DNA of 64,000 bases from Alphaproteobacteria bacterium (GCA_017559525.1 JAFYRI010000007.1:1-64000), one strand, 5' to 3'. Numbered from the stretch's first letter, positions 1-8,685 are shown. Notes: generated by a model from the sequence alone, not told the origin. Program-made: numbers and translations.

Positions 1-401
1 TCTTTATTACAAGCTGAAGCATCTTCAGCTGATGTTCCATTTACTTCTACTTTGGTTGTTTGGTTGTTTTGAATACCTTCATAAACCATTTCACATACGC
101 TTTGTGGTACATTTGAAATACTGAAATAGGCATCTCCTTCAATAAGAGTAGGATTATTGATTGTGTATCCAGCTTTAGATGTTGTTGGCCATTCAGATAA
201 TGATAAAGTTTGTCGTCCCATTGCTACTTGACGGACTAAATCAATACCACGCATATTAATATCATTAATAGTTTCATTAGCACGGTATTTATTCATGGCA
301 TAAGTATATCCAGCGATGCCTCCAATGGATAATACACCGATAATTGCTAATGTTCCAAGCATTTCGACCATAGAACGACCGGATTGTGTTTTTAAGCTCA
401 T
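1..401 (-). CDS. Pilin-like prepilin protein, C-terminus beyond window
   Basis: Reading left from an ATG at 399-401, the frame stays open for 133 codons to the window edge, so the gene is truncated. The protein begins M-S-L-K-T-Q-S-G-R-S-M-V-E-M-L-G and continues into a hydrophobic helix, G-V-L-S-I-G-G-I-A-G-Y. This is the layout of a type IV prepilin or pseudopilin: a short basic leader, a Gly before the cleavage site, a Glu five residues after it, and an N-terminal assembly helix. A Cys-containing globular part follows. The same head occurs in the genes at 9803-12181 and 56825-57949. An AAAAAGGAG-like ribosome site precedes the ATG. No pilus assembly gene is in the window, so the export route is unknown. 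Confidence 0.75.
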   Translation of the reverse strand, partial: MSLKTQSGRSMVEMLGTLAIIGVLSIGGIAGYTYAMNKYRANETINDINMRGIDLVRQVAMGRQTLSLSEWPTTSKAGYTINNPTLIEGDAYFSISNVPQSVCEMVYEGIQNNQTTKVEVNGTSAEDASACNK

Positions 402-474
402 TTTTTTCTCCTTTTTTGACTTTTATGATAGATAAATTATAAAAAGCATCCTCTTAAAAAGGGGTGGATATATC

Positions 475-879
475 CTATTGTTTTCTCTTTTTATAAATAA
501 GTGTTTGTCCATCGGTTAGGTATAAAGTTAATATTTCTTCATTAATTTTATATTCTCTCACTTTGTTTAATTTAATTAGGTATTCTTGTTCCAATTGCAT
601 TAAATCTCTAGGGCCGGCCATCATAGTTGAGGCTGCACCGGATAAAGTTAAATGACCATTATCTTGCATTTCATAACTGCCAAAATAATTATTTAACACT
701 TTTCCAAAATAACGATTGTCTTCCCCCGAGAATGTCAATGTGATAGTGGTATCATTTGGTGTATCCGTTAAAATATATTCCACTCCTTTGATGGTAGGGG
801 TTGATTTTTGAACAACGACTTCTTCTTTACATCCTAAAACTGTCAAGCACATTAAAATAGCAGTTAAAAATTTTGGCAT
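475..879 (-). CDS. META/HslJ-domain lipoprotein
   Basis: A 134-residue protein. It opens with a lipoprotein signal peptide whose lipobox V-L-G-C places the acylated Cys near residue 17. The rest fits the META (HslJ, DUF306) fold: a strand with I-T-L-T-F-S-G, a V-L-N-N-Y-F-G-S-Y segment where family members often have G-C-N, a T-M-M-A-G turn, an E-x-E-Y-L-x-x-L-x-x-V-x-x-Y helix, and a final L-T-L-Y-L-T-D-G hairpin. META proteins are small envelope proteins, some linked to heat or drug tolerance. The substrate is unknown. A promoter at 902-930 fits a short leader, and an AAAGGAG-like site precedes the ATG. Confidence 0.7.
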   Translation of the reverse strand: MPKFLTAILMCLTVLGCKEEVVVQKSTPTIKGVEYILTDTPNDTTITLTFSGEDNRYFGKVLNNYFGSYEMQDNGHLTLSGAASTMMAGPRDLMQLEQEYLIKLNKVREYKINEEILTLYLTDGQTLIYKKRKQ

Positions 880-901
880 TTATTTTTCTCCTTTTTTTGA
901 T

Positions 902-930
902 ATCATAATAAAGACCGTATCAAAAATCAA
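902..930 (-). promoter_or_regulatory. Promoter of META lipoprotein gene
   Basis: On the minus strand TTGATT (930-925), 17 bp, TATGAT (907-902), placed just upstream of the lipoprotein ATG at 879. Confidence 0.5.
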
Positions 931-941
931 GAGAATAATCC

Positions 942-970
942 TTGCAATATATGTAAAAGTATTTTAAAGT
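942..970 (+). promoter_or_regulatory. Promoter of ugd
   Basis: TTGCAA (942-947), 17 bp, TAAAGT (965-970), about 27 bp before the expected leader end and the AAAGGA site of ugd. Confidence 0.5.
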
Positions 971-1003
971 GAGGCTATTGTTATTTTACGAAAGGATTTT
1001 AAA

Positions 1004-2359
1004 ATGAAAATTGCCATTATCGGAACCGGTTATGTCGGGTTACCAACGGGTGTAGGTCTTGCAGAACTAGGACATTCTGTCACCTGTATTGATACGGATA
1101 AGAATAAAATTTCAGCATTAAATGACGGAAAAATTACTTTGTTTGAAGAGGGGTTAGAGGCTTTGCTTTCCAAAAACATTCGTGAAGGGCGTTTGCATTT
1201 TACAACGTCAAAAGCTGAAGCTATTCCGTTTGCGGATGTTGTCTTAATTGCCGTGGGAACGCCCCCTCATCCGGTAACAAAAGAGGCCGATATGAAATTT
1301 ATTCATGCGGCAGCCAGAGAATTGGCGCCTCACTTGTCTGGTTATACTGTGGTGGCAACGAAATCTACGGTGCCAGTTGGAACGGGTGAAGCTGTTGAAG
1401 CCATTATCCGTGAAACAAACCCAACAGCCGATTGTGACATCATTTCACTGCCAGAATTTTTGCGCGAAGGTTTTGCTGTTCATGATTTCTTTAATCCGGA
1501 TCGTATTGTTATCGGGACAGACAGTGAACGTGCTAGAGCCGTAATGAAAGAATTGTATAAAGATTTTTCCGATAAATCCCATATCTTATATGTAGGCAGA
1601 CGTTCTGCCGAAACCATCAAATATGCCTCAAATGCTTTTTTAGCTATGAAAATTCATTACATTAATGAAATGGCAGATTTTTGTGAAAAAACAGGGGCTG
1701 ATATTGCTGAAGTGGCTCAAGGGATGGGAACCGATAGCCGAATTGGAAATAAATTTTTAAACCCTGGGCCAGGTTATGGCGGATCTTGTTTCCCAAAAGA
1801 TACAATGGCAATGGCTTATATGGGACGCCAAAATAATGTCAATTTGTCTTTGATTGAAAACACAATTGAAAAAAATGCTTTGCGTAAAGAACGAATTGCT
1901 GATGAAGTGTTAAAGGTTATTAAGGGCATTCGTAAACCACGCGTTGGTATCTTGGGATTGGCTTTTAAGGGGGGGACGGATGATTGTCGTGAATCTCCAG
2001 CTATGCAAGTTATTGAAGCACTTTTAAAGAAAAAACATAATACGATTGCACGAATTACACATACACAACCAAAATTAATTGTTTATGATCCGGAAGCAAT
2101 GGAAAATGCCAAAAAGATCTTGGGACGCAAAGTTAAGTATGTGGCAAATGAATATGAAGCTTTAGAAGATGCTGATGTGATGTTAGTGTTAACTGAATGG
2201 CGTCAGTTTAAAGGATTAGATTTAGCTCGTGCAAAATCTTTAATGCGAGGTAATAAAATTATTGATTTGCGCAACCAAATTGATCATGTAGCAGCGGTGG
2301 CAAATGGCTTTGAATACAAAGGTGTTGGTAGACCACTTATGAAGCCTAAAAAGGTGTAA
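1004..2359 (+). CDS. ugd: UDP-glucose 6-dehydrogenase
   Basis: A full-length 451-residue enzyme that oxidises UDP-glucose to UDP-glucuronate with two NAD+. The N-terminal Rossmann domain shows G-T-G-Y-V-G at residues 7-12. The A-V-G-T-P segment is at about 84-88, T-K-S-T-V-P-V-G-T at 119-127 and E-F-L-R-E-G at 151-156. The catalytic Cys lies in G-G-S-C-F-P-K-D (Cys262). The C-terminal UDP-binding domain contains G-L-A-F-K-G-G-T-D-D. UDP-glucuronate feeds acidic capsule, LPS or exopolysaccharide synthesis, which fits the neighbouring sialylation genes. AAAGGA lies 8 nt before the ATG. The gene is monocistronic, ending at the terminator at 2371. Confidence 0.93.
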   Translation: MKIAIIGTGYVGLPTGVGLAELGHSVTCIDTDKNKISALNDGKITLFEEGLEALLSKNIREGRLHFTTSKAEAIPFADVVLIAVGTPPHPVTKEADMKFIHAAARELAPHLSGYTVVATKSTVPVGTGEAVEAIIRETNPTADCDIISLPEFLREGFAVHDFFNPDRIVIGTDSERARAVMKELYKDFSDKSHILYVGRRSAETIKYASNAFLAMKIHYINEMADFCEKTGADIAEVAQGMGTDSRIGNKFLNPGPGYGGSCFPKDTMAMAYMGRQNNVNLSLIENTIEKNALRKERIADEVLKVIKGIRKPRVGILGLAFKGGTDDCRESPAMQVIEALLKKKHNTIARITHTQPKLIVYDPEAMENAKKILGRKVKYVANEYEALEDADVMLVLTEWRQFKGLDLARAKSLMRGNKIIDLRNQIDHVAAVANGFEYKGVGRPLMKPKKV

Positions 2360-2370
2360 GGTAAAATAAA

Positions 2371-2396
2371 AGCGACCTGTTTAGGTCGCTTTTTTT
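2371..2396. terminator. Bidirectional terminator between ugd and the sialylation operon
   Basis: Perfect 7-bp stem AGCGACC/GGTCGCT (2371-2377, 2384-2390) with a six-nt loop and a T run on the plus strand. The minus strand reads out into TTTTATTTTA, so it probably also stops the convergent operon. Confidence 0.85.
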
Positions 2397-2402
2397 GTAT
2401 TT

Positions 2403-3095
2403 TTAATTTGTCGGTGGAGTTGGTGTTTTATATTTAAACATTAATGCCTCTAAGATTAACCAATCATCTGGTTCATCAATTTCAACAGCTGTATAAGGCG
2501 GCATTTCATAAACAGATACTTTTTCACACAATATGATGCCCTCATGTTCTTTTATATTTTTAACTGTAGTCAAATAAATGGCACCATTTTCAACAAGTGT
2601 TCCAGCAAAATTTTGACGTCGAGGTCTATTCATATAGTCATAGTTGATAGGATGGCCATCTTCTGTCCAATAAAAACGTTTTTCTCGTACACAAGTTAAG
2701 GCGCTCTGGGCATTTTCGGCCATCATTTTTTCATAAATGCCTGTTATATGCTCTGTTTCTGTTAGAGGAGAGGTAGCTTGTAACAAAAAGAATAGATCAT
2801 CATTTTCATAATGTACTTTATTTAAATATTCCAATACAACAGCTGCAGTTGGAGAGGTATCTTGTGCATTTTGTGGATCACGATCATAAACTTCAACTTT
2901 GGGTAAATTAAATGATAAAACGGTTTGCTTAATTTTCTCGCTATCAGTAGCAATAATGACCTTATCAATAATGGCACTATCATTGGCTGCTTTTGCAGTC
3001 CAATATACTAACGGCTTCATCATTAATGGTTTTATATTTTTAAGAGGAATGGATTTTGAATCACCACGTACGGGGATAAACGCAATATTTGTCAT
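2403..3095 (-). CDS. Acylneuraminate (CMP-sialate type) cytidylyltransferase
   Basis: A 230-residue nucleotidyltransferase of the NeuA family, which activates a nonulosonic acid with CTP to give the CMP-sugar. The CTP-binding loop is I-P-V-R-G-D-S-K-S-I-P-L-K-N-I at residues 7-21. L-L-Q-A-T-S-P-L follows, then the P-R-R-Q-N-F segment and a late E-I-D-E-P-D-D-W, all typical of the family. Its ATG overlaps the stop of the sialyltransferase gene by four bases (ATGA), so the two are translationally coupled. The sugar could be Neu5Ac, legionaminate or pseudaminate; the GT80 neighbour favours Neu5Ac. No sialic acid synthase (NeuB) is in the window, so the sugar may be made elsewhere or scavenged. 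Confidence 0.85.
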   Translation of the reverse strand: MTNIAFIPVRGDSKSIPLKNIKPLMMKPLVYWTAKAANDSAIIDKVIIATDSEKIKQTVLSFNLPKVEVYDRDPQNAQDTSPTAAVVLEYLNKVHYENDDLFFLLQATSPLTETEHITGIYEKMMAENAQSALTCVREKRFYWTEDGHPINYDYMNRPRRQNFAGTLVENGAIYLTTVKNIKEHEGIILCEKVSVYEMPPYTAVEIDEPDDWLILEALMFKYKTPTPPTN

Positions 3096-4261
3096 TTTGT
3101 ATCTTTCATTGATTCTATAATTTTTTCATCAGTGATAATATTTAATTCTTTTAAAAAATGCAAGTATGAATCTCTATCAGATGAAATATAATATTTTATT
3201 TTTTCGGATGGAAATAGAAAAAATACAGAAGTTGAATATCCAGAAATAGTATCTGGTATTAAATCTGCTAAGATTAATATCTCAAATGGAATATGTTTTG
3301 GGAAAATAATAGCTTCAGGTATATTTTTTTGTATTTTGCTGGCAATAATGCGAGGTGTTAAATTTGGATGCTCTTTTAAAACTAATACTCTATTGAGATT
3401 TTGATGTTTAAATAATGTACTAACAGTTTTTATTTGTTCTTCTGTTGTGCTATAACTGCCTCTTAGTAAGAAAAAATCAACTTTTTTGTTGGAGATTTTT
3501 TCCTTATAACTATGGATATCAAAATTGATAAAGGAAAATAATTGTTGTTTTTCTCTGTCGGTTAAGCTGTTTTTTAATTTATACCAATTAATTTCTTTTA
3601 TATTTTTTAAATCTAAAAAATTGATAAAATCATTTAATGAGGGATCTTTTTTTATCATATCTACAAACGATAAATGATATGTCGTTGGATATAATGTATG
3701 AAAGACAAAATCATATTCATGTGTATAATCACCATCTTCAACGATTATTTTTTTTAGTAAATTTGCGTAATTTTTTTTATGAGGGGTAACAGATAAAGTA
3801 AGATCTTTTCTAGAGTGAATAACATTTGAAATGCCGTCTTCATATATATGTATATGTTCTATTTTTGTGGGGTCAATAATTTGTAAAATAGGAATTAATT
3901 GTGTTGCCCACCACAAGTTAACATGAATAGTGTAATCAGCATCAGGGGTGTTATCATAAATATGTTGAATACAGGTTTTTATTATATTTTGCGATTGTCT
4001 ATTGGCGCCTTCAAAAGGAGGAAGTTCAATTTGAGTGGTGTTATAATCTGCGAGATTAACATTTTTGTTTAAGTTGGGAAAACGACGCCAAAAAATGAAT
4101 TTTAAATCTTCTTTGGGTTGTTTAATTAAATCTATCATTTGTAATAATGTGGGGGTGGTCGCATAATCAATATAGATGTGCACTTTAGATTTTAAAGGGG
4201 TAATGGTATATCCGAACCCAAAACAAAAGAAAAAAGTAAATACGGCTATTTTTTTGAACAT
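3092..4261 (-). CDS. GT80-type sialyltransferase
   Basis: A 389-residue protein that I match from memory to Pasteurella PmST1 and other GT80 sialyltransferases. An N-terminal hydrophobic stretch (about residues 4-20) precedes V-H-I-Y-I-D-Y-A-T-T-P-T-L, comparable to the first strand of GT80. Y-E-D-G-I-S at 140-145 matches the Y-D-D-G-S motif whose second Asp is the catalytic base (Asp142 here). K-E-H-P at 296-299 matches the K-G-H-P motif with the CMP-binding His (His298 here). I-P-F-E-I-L-I-L-A-D-L-I-P-D followed by G-Y-S-T-S (341-345) matches the C-terminal CMP-binding region. It would transfer sialic acid from CMP-sialate to a galactoside of a surface glycan. Gene order MFS, sialyltransferase, cytidylyltransferase with overlapping ends supports the role. 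Linkage specificity cannot be read. Confidence 0.8.
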   Translation of the reverse strand: MFKKIAVFTFFFCFGFGYTITPLKSKVHIYIDYATTPTLLQMIDLIKQPKEDLKFIFWRRFPNLNKNVNLADYNTTQIELPPFEGANRQSQNIIKTCIQHIYDNTPDADYTIHVNLWWATQLIPILQIIDPTKIEHIHIYEDGISNVIHSRKDLTLSVTPHKKNYANLLKKIIVEDGDYTHEYDFVFHTLYPTTYHLSFVDMIKKDPSLNDFINFLDLKNIKEINWYKLKNSLTDREKQQLFSFINFDIHSYKEKISNKKVDFFLLRGSYSTTEEQIKTVSTLFKHQNLNRVLVLKEHPNLTPRIIASKIQKNIPEAIIFPKHIPFEILILADLIPDTISGYSTSVFFLFPSEKIKYYISSDRDSYLHFLKELNIITDEKIIESMKDTK

Positions 4262-5535
4262 ACTTGAACCCTCTTAAGTAAAAGAAATGTTATTAAACAA
4301 GAGATTAAAGATAAAAGGAAAAATATACTCCATCCGATGGTTGTTGCATTTTGTTCAAATGTGCAAAAAGTATTTGTTCCCCATAAAAGTCCATCTAAAA
4401 TAATGCCAGCAATAACGGATGCTATGGCTGCCATAAAGGATTTAAAAACGCTGTTGACAGATAAATAAATAGAAGCATCTTGCGTTGGAATATGTAACAA
4501 TGAAATATTATTCATTCCAAGTGTAATGGCGGATTGGCTGATGCCTAATAAAATATGAATGTCAACTAATAATCCAAAAATAATATGTCGATTTTGAATG
4601 AATAAACACCCTATAAACAACATAATACATACCATAAATAACGGAATGGATTTTTGTAAAATTTTGAAGCAATTTTTCTGGTCTGCCAATTTTCCCCAAG
4701 TTTTAACGCTAAATGCGTGTGTGAATTGTGAAATAACAGTTAACGCAACAACGACAGGGGTTGAAAAACCAAGTACTTTAAGCATAAGAACTGTTATAAA
4801 AGGGGTGATAAAATTAATAGAAAAGTTAAGTGAACCTAAAAATATTAACAGTTTTTTAAATGGTTTATTTTTGAGTGTTTGTATTGTTTTTTTGAAAAAA
4901 GAATCTGTTTTTTGATAGGAAATACATTTATTTTCAACTTGCGTTAATGTGAAAACACCATATAGACCAATGATAAAGGCAATACCTAATAAAATAGAAT
5001 AGGCAAAAATAGTTTTATCAGCTTTGTATTCTTCAAAATACCAAATTAAAGTGGCTCCGCCTCCATAGCATACAATTTTCGTAATCATCATCCATTTAAA
5101 ACGATGTGAGAAAAAACGTCCCATCAAATTGGTTGGTACTAAAGCTTTCATCCAAGGTAACCATGCCCCTCCGGCAACCGAGCCAATCATATAGGTAGCA
5201 GAAAAACATCCGATTAATAAAACTAATGTCCAAGACGAACCAGCCCAAAAGGCTAATAGTGCAGCAATTAAATAAAATGGTCTGGATATAATTGAAAAAA
5301 GAACAGAAATTTGTTTCGGTGTTTTGCCTTTTTCAATTAAATAGGCTGATAATAAATGCATTAAATTGCCAATGAAACCAATGGCTCCTAAAAAACCAAT
5401 AGCAATGTTACCGGCACCAAACATTAAGGCATAAGCAATTAAAAAAGGGCCAGTGGCTAAAGTATCCATAGCACTGGTAGCAACGCCTCCGTAAAAGACA
5501 TTGTTCAGAGATTTTCTTAAAGGTGTTTTTGACAT
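4246..5535 (-). CDS. Major facilitator superfamily transporter
   Basis: A 429-residue integral membrane protein with about 12 hydrophobic segments and a central, more polar loop near the V-E-N-K-C-I-S-Y-Q-K-T-D region. It shows the MFS layout, with G-x-L-x-D-R-like loops weakly kept (G-K-L-A-D-Q-K-N-C). It is the first gene of the operon and overlaps the sialyltransferase gene by 16 bp, so its substrate may belong to the same pathway, for example a sugar or glycoconjugate. That is inference from position only. A consensus promoter sits 42 bp upstream, and AGGA precedes the ATG. Confidence 0.7.
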   Translation of the reverse strand: MSKTPLRKSLNNVFYGGVATSAMDTLATGPFLIAYALMFGAGNIAIGFLGAIGFIGNLMHLLSAYLIEKGKTPKQISVLFSIISRPFYLIAALLAFWAGSSWTLVLLIGCFSATYMIGSVAGGAWLPWMKALVPTNLMGRFFSHRFKWMMITKIVCYGGGATLIWYFEEYKADKTIFAYSILLGIAFIIGLYGVFTLTQVENKCISYQKTDSFFKKTIQTLKNKPFKKLLIFLGSLNFSINFITPFITVLMLKVLGFSTPVVVALTVISQFTHAFSVKTWGKLADQKNCFKILQKSIPLFMVCIMLFIGCLFIQNRHIIFGLLVDIHILLGISQSAITLGMNNISLLHIPTQDASIYLSVNSVFKSFMAAIASVIAGIILDGLLWGTNTFCTFEQNATTIGWSIFFLLSLISCLITFLLLKRVQVCSKK

Positions 5536-5576
5536 TGGTGTATCCTGATGATTTATTCGCCTATTCTTGCGACGGC

Positions 5577-5605
5577 AGTATAAGGCGTTACAAAAAGATT
5601 GTCAA
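5577..5605 (-). promoter_or_regulatory. Promoter of the MFS-sialyltransferase-cytidylyltransferase operon
   Basis: Minus strand TTGACA (5605-5600), 17 bp, TATACT (5582-5577): a near-perfect vegetative promoter, suggesting constitutive, strong expression of the operon. Confidence 0.8.
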
Positions 5606-5609
5606 GGCA

Positions 5610-6593
5610 TTATAACCAATGAGCTCGTTTAAATAAGTAAATAAGTAAAATGCCAATAGATGCAATAAAACAGGCTGTAAGGGCTAGGCCATATGGATCT
5701 TCAGAAAATGGAATGCCACCAACATTCATTCCAAACAGACTAGCTAAAAACGATAATGGTAGAAAGATTGTTGCAATCACGGATAACATATACATGTTTT
5801 TTTGGCTTTGTTTAACATCATGTTGATTAAGAGCTTCCTGATTAATACGGCATCGTTCCTTTAGTAATGTAATATCTTCAATAATGCGCTGCATACGATA
5901 AAAATTATTTCTTGATAGATGCTCTGTTTTCTTGTTGAACCATGGCATTCGATGGTAGGGTAATGTTTCTAAAGCATCTCTTTGCGGTGTTAAAAAGCGA
6001 TGCATGATGACTAAGCGTCTCATTAATTCGGTCAGTTCATCTGTTAGTGTTGAGGATGGTTGATGTGAAATAATTTTTTCCTCAATATCATCCAGATACT
6101 CTTCCATATCAGAAACGCTATTCGCAATGGAATTGAGTGTGTTTTCTAAAATCATTTCGATTAATTCATTGGTGTTTTTTGGGCCGGTTTGCTCATCAAA
6201 TGTCTCCATGATTTCTTTAAATGAAATTGCTGGATGAATGCGTGTGCTGATGATGTGGTCTTTTGTTGCAAATACACTTAAAAACACCATGTCATCCGGT
6301 TTTGAACGTGGGGTTAGATTGGTTGTCCTAATAATCAGTAATAGGCCGTTATTATGTATAAAACTACATGGTTTAAGTTGAGATGGGTTGATTAATGCAT
6401 GTTTTGTCCATTCATCTAGATAGGTGTTATTTTTTAGGAAAAGCTTTGCTTTGGGATGGGATAAATTAATATGTATCCATATTGTTCCATCTTCAGGTTT
6501 CCATTTGTGTATTTGCTTTTCATTTAGGGGGGTGGCTCCTCCTGTTTTATCCAGTAAAACAGCTTTGATCATCCAATTGTTTGAAGATGTCAT
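5610..6593 (-). CDS. CorA-family divalent metal transporter, ZntB-like
   Basis: A 327-residue protein with a long soluble, helix-rich N-terminal domain and two C-terminal membrane helices. The signature G-M-N lies in F-G-M-N-V-G-G-I-P-F at the end of the first helix, followed by the short periplasmic loop. The G-M-N-V-G-G form is that of ZntB (zinc transport) rather than classical CorA (magnesium), so zinc is the better guess; the ion is inferred. AAGGAG lies 9 nt before the ATG. It is transcribed from its own promoter at 6619-6647. Its stop is close to the -35 box of the downstream MFS operon, so the two are probably separate units. Confidence 0.8.
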   Translation of the reverse strand: MTSSNNWMIKAVLLDKTGGATPLNEKQIHKWKPEDGTIWIHINLSHPKAKLFLKNNTYLDEWTKHALINPSQLKPCSFIHNNGLLLIIRTTNLTPRSKPDDMVFLSVFATKDHIISTRIHPAISFKEIMETFDEQTGPKNTNELIEMILENTLNSIANSVSDMEEYLDDIEEKIISHQPSSTLTDELTELMRRLVIMHRFLTPQRDALETLPYHRMPWFNKKTEHLSRNNFYRMQRIIEDITLLKERCRINQEALNQHDVKQSQKNMYMLSVIATIFLPLSFLASLFGMNVGGIPFSEDPYGLALTACFIASIGILLIYLFKRAHWL

Positions 6594-6618
6594 TTTTATA
6601 TTCTCCTTGGTTGTTTTA

Positions 6619-6647
6619 TATTTAAAAACGACGTGTTGCTAAATCAA
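6619..6647 (-). promoter_or_regulatory. Promoter of zntB-like gene
   Basis: Minus strand TTGATT (6647-6642), 17 bp, TAAATA (6624-6619). Confidence 0.45.
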
Positions 6648-6694
6648 GGTAAAGATAAAAAATGATTAAAAAATAAAAAAAAATATTTTATGCT

Positions 6695-6723
6695 TGATAT
6701 TTGAAGAAAAATTTGTTATATTG
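6695..6723 (+). promoter_or_regulatory. Promoter of efp operon
   Basis: TTGATA (6695-6700), 17 bp, TATATT (6718-6723), about 38 bp before the efp leader ends. Confidence 0.6.
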
Positions 6724-6767
6724 AAGACATATTTTTTCAACAATCAACTAAAGTAAGGATCGTAAAT

Positions 6768-7331
6768 ATGAAACAACAAGCTAACTTAATTCGTGCCGGA
6801 TGGATTATTGAACACAATGGCAGACAATGGACAGTTTTAAATACAGCTATTACAAAACCTGGTAAAGGTGGGGCTTATATTCAAGTGGAAATGCGTGATA
6901 TTAACTCTGGTAATAAAACAAATGAACGATTCCGTACAGCTGATACAGTTGAAAAATTAATGAGTGAAACAATTGATTGCCAATATTTATACAGTGAAGG
7001 CGATAAATTGTTTTTTATGAATAAAGAAACATATGATCAAATGGAAATTTCATCCGATATGATGGGTGAATCCGTTGGTTTCTTGCAAGACAATATGGAA
7101 GTGACAATGAACTTGATCGAAGGTCGTCCGGTTGGTGTTTCTTTGCCACAACATGTTATTTTGACTGTTGTTGAAACAGAGCCATATATCAAAGGTCAAA
7201 CTGTTACAACTTCTTATAAGCCAGCTATGATGGATAATGGCATGCGTGTGATGATTCCACCATTTGTAACAACGGGTGAAAAAATTGTGGTGGCAACAGC
7301 GGATACAACTTATGTTGAAAGGGCAAAATAA
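6768..7331 (+). CDS. efp: Elongation factor P
   Basis: A full-length 187-residue EF-P, which enters the ribosomal E site and relieves stalling at polyproline. The KOW-like N-terminal domain carries the loop K-P-G-K-G-G-A-Y, whose Lys33 is the position modified with beta-lysine (EpmA/EpmB) in many proteobacteria. No epmA or epmB gene is in the window. Two OB-fold domains follow, with V-S-L-P at about 125-128 and a C-terminal T-G-E-K-I-V-V-A-T-A-D. AAGGAT precedes the ATG. The stop TAA and the suhB ATG share one base (TAATG), so efp and suhB are translationally coupled. Confidence 0.95.
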   Translation: MKQQANLIRAGWIIEHNGRQWTVLNTAITKPGKGGAYIQVEMRDINSGNKTNERFRTADTVEKLMSETIDCQYLYSEGDKLFFMNKETYDQMEISSDMMGESVGFLQDNMEVTMNLIEGRPVGVSLPQHVILTVVETEPYIKGQTVTTSYKPAMMDNGMRVMIPPFVTTGEKIVVATADTTYVERAK

Positions 7332-8215
7332 TGGCTGAGGTTAAAACGGAACATCGGCGTATTACGCCTCGCGCTCAAACAGTTCGGAAACGTCCTGAAA
7401 CGCGTGAGGAGCAAATGATTGCTGCTTTGTCCCCAAACTTGAATGTAATGGTTAAGGCTGTACGTGCTGCTGGTCGTCGTATGGTGCGCGATTTTGGTGA
7501 AATTTCATCTTTGCAAGTTTCTTTGAAGGGGCCAGGTGATTTCGTATCAAACGCAGATACCTTGGCAGAAAAGATCTTGATTGAAAAATTGTCTGAAGAT
7601 CGTCCTGATTATGGTTTTATTACAGAAGAACGTTCAGAAATTTCTCCTAAAAATGGTTGTGAATATACATGGATTATTGACCCAATTGATGGTACAATAA
7701 ACTTTTTACATGCTATTCCATGCTTTGCAATTTCCGTTGCATTAAAATATAAAGATGAAGTTATTGCCGGTGTGACATTTAATCCGGTGACAAATGAATT
7801 GTTCTATGCTGAAAAAGGACAGGGTGCTTTCTTGATGACACCAACTGGTAATGTTCGTTTGCGTGTATCGGGGCGTGTTCATTTGGCATATGCTTTGGTT
7901 GGTAGTAATGGTTTTAGTACCCCAAAAAATCGTCAGGTTATGGAGCGTGTTGTTGAAAAAGTGGCTTCTACTCGTTACAATGGTTGTACGACATTGTCTA
8001 TGGCTGCAGTGGCTGCTGGACAGTTAGATTTATATATTGCAACTCAGTTTAAACCATGGGATTTAGCGGTCGGCTTTTTGTTGGTTAAAGAAGCTGGTGG
8101 TTATATTAGTGATTTTAATGACCATAAGGAAATGGATGAAATTATGGTTAACCAAACAATTGTTGCGGGTAACTATAAATTGAAAGATCAAGTTTTAAAA
8201 TTGATAAGGGGGTAA
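7331..8215 (+). CDS. suhB: Inositol-1-monophosphatase family protein SuhB
   Basis: A 294-residue lithium-sensitive phosphatase family member. Metal and substrate motifs are all present: G-D-F-V-S-N-A-D, the I-T-E-E motif, W-I-I-D-P-I-D-G-T-I-N-F and, late, W-D-L-A-V-G-F-L-L-V-K-E-A-G-G. SuhB hydrolyses inositol phosphate in vitro and also binds the rRNA transcription antitermination complex in E. coli; which role matters here is unknown. An N-terminal basic extension of about 30 residues, rich in Arg, precedes the usual start of the fold. Coupling to efp by a shared base suggests a translation or ribosome-related role. Confidence 0.9.
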   Translation: MAEVKTEHRRITPRAQTVRKRPETREEQMIAALSPNLNVMVKAVRAAGRRMVRDFGEISSLQVSLKGPGDFVSNADTLAEKILIEKLSEDRPDYGFITEERSEISPKNGCEYTWIIDPIDGTINFLHAIPCFAISVALKYKDEVIAGVTFNPVTNELFYAEKGQGAFLMTPTGNVRLRVSGRVHLAYALVGSNGFSTPKNRQVMERVVEKVASTRYNGCTTLSMAAVAAGQLDLYIATQFKPWDLAVGFLLVKEAGGYISDFNDHKEMDEIMVNQTIVAGNYKLKDQVLKLIRG

Positions 8216-8216
8216 A

Positions 8217-8678
8217 ATGAAAAAAATAGCGTTGTCCTTGTTGTGTGCTGGATTGAGTATATTTTTTACGACATCAGCTATGTCTCAAGAGTTGGTGCAA
8301 TCACGTAAGGCAGCTGTTTGGGCGCCTGCATTGCTTGCAGGGGGAGGAACTGCGGCAGGAACTACTCAGCCAAAGAAAATACCTTTGCGTGCTCGTACAA
8401 CCATTTTGCGTTTTGAACCGGGGCAAATAGAATTGTCGGATATTCAAAAAGAAATGTTGATGGGAATTGTCCAATTATTTAAACCTGGGAATGATGGGCA
8501 TATAGTAATAACTGCAGCCGCTTCAGAAGTGGGTGTGGCATCTAAGCGTGCTGCTCGAGTGGAGGGTTTTTTTAATGCTTATAGAGGGAATTCATTTGCA
8601 TGTACTGTTCGTTTTATTCCTCCTCGGCATGTAGTACCCAGTGTTGACAATACTGTTAAAATTGTAGTTACTAGATAA
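8217..8678 (+). CDS. Small secreted protein with OmpA-C-like segment
   Basis: A 153-residue protein starting one base after the suhB stop, with an AAGGGGG site inside the suhB end. Residues 1-23 are a Sec signal peptide ending near A-M-S-Q. After a low-complexity Gly/Ala/Thr linker, residues of the type I-L-R-F-E-P-G-Q-I-E-L-S-D-I-Q-K-E-M-L, then H-I-V-I-T-A-A-A-S-E, then A-S-K-R-A-A-R-V-E-G-F-F, follow the strand-helix-strand order of an OmpA C-terminal peptidoglycan-binding domain. The key Asp/Arg diaminopimelate-binding pattern is weak. It is probably periplasmic; function is unproven. It forms an operon with efp and suhB. Confidence 0.55.
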   Translation: MKKIALSLLCAGLSIFFTTSAMSQELVQSRKAAVWAPALLAGGGTAAGTTQPKKIPLRARTTILRFEPGQIELSDIQKEMLMGIVQLFKPGNDGHIVITAAASEVGVASKRAARVEGFFNAYRGNSFACTVRFIPPRHVVPSVDNTVKIVVTR

Positions 8679-8685
8679 AAAGTAC

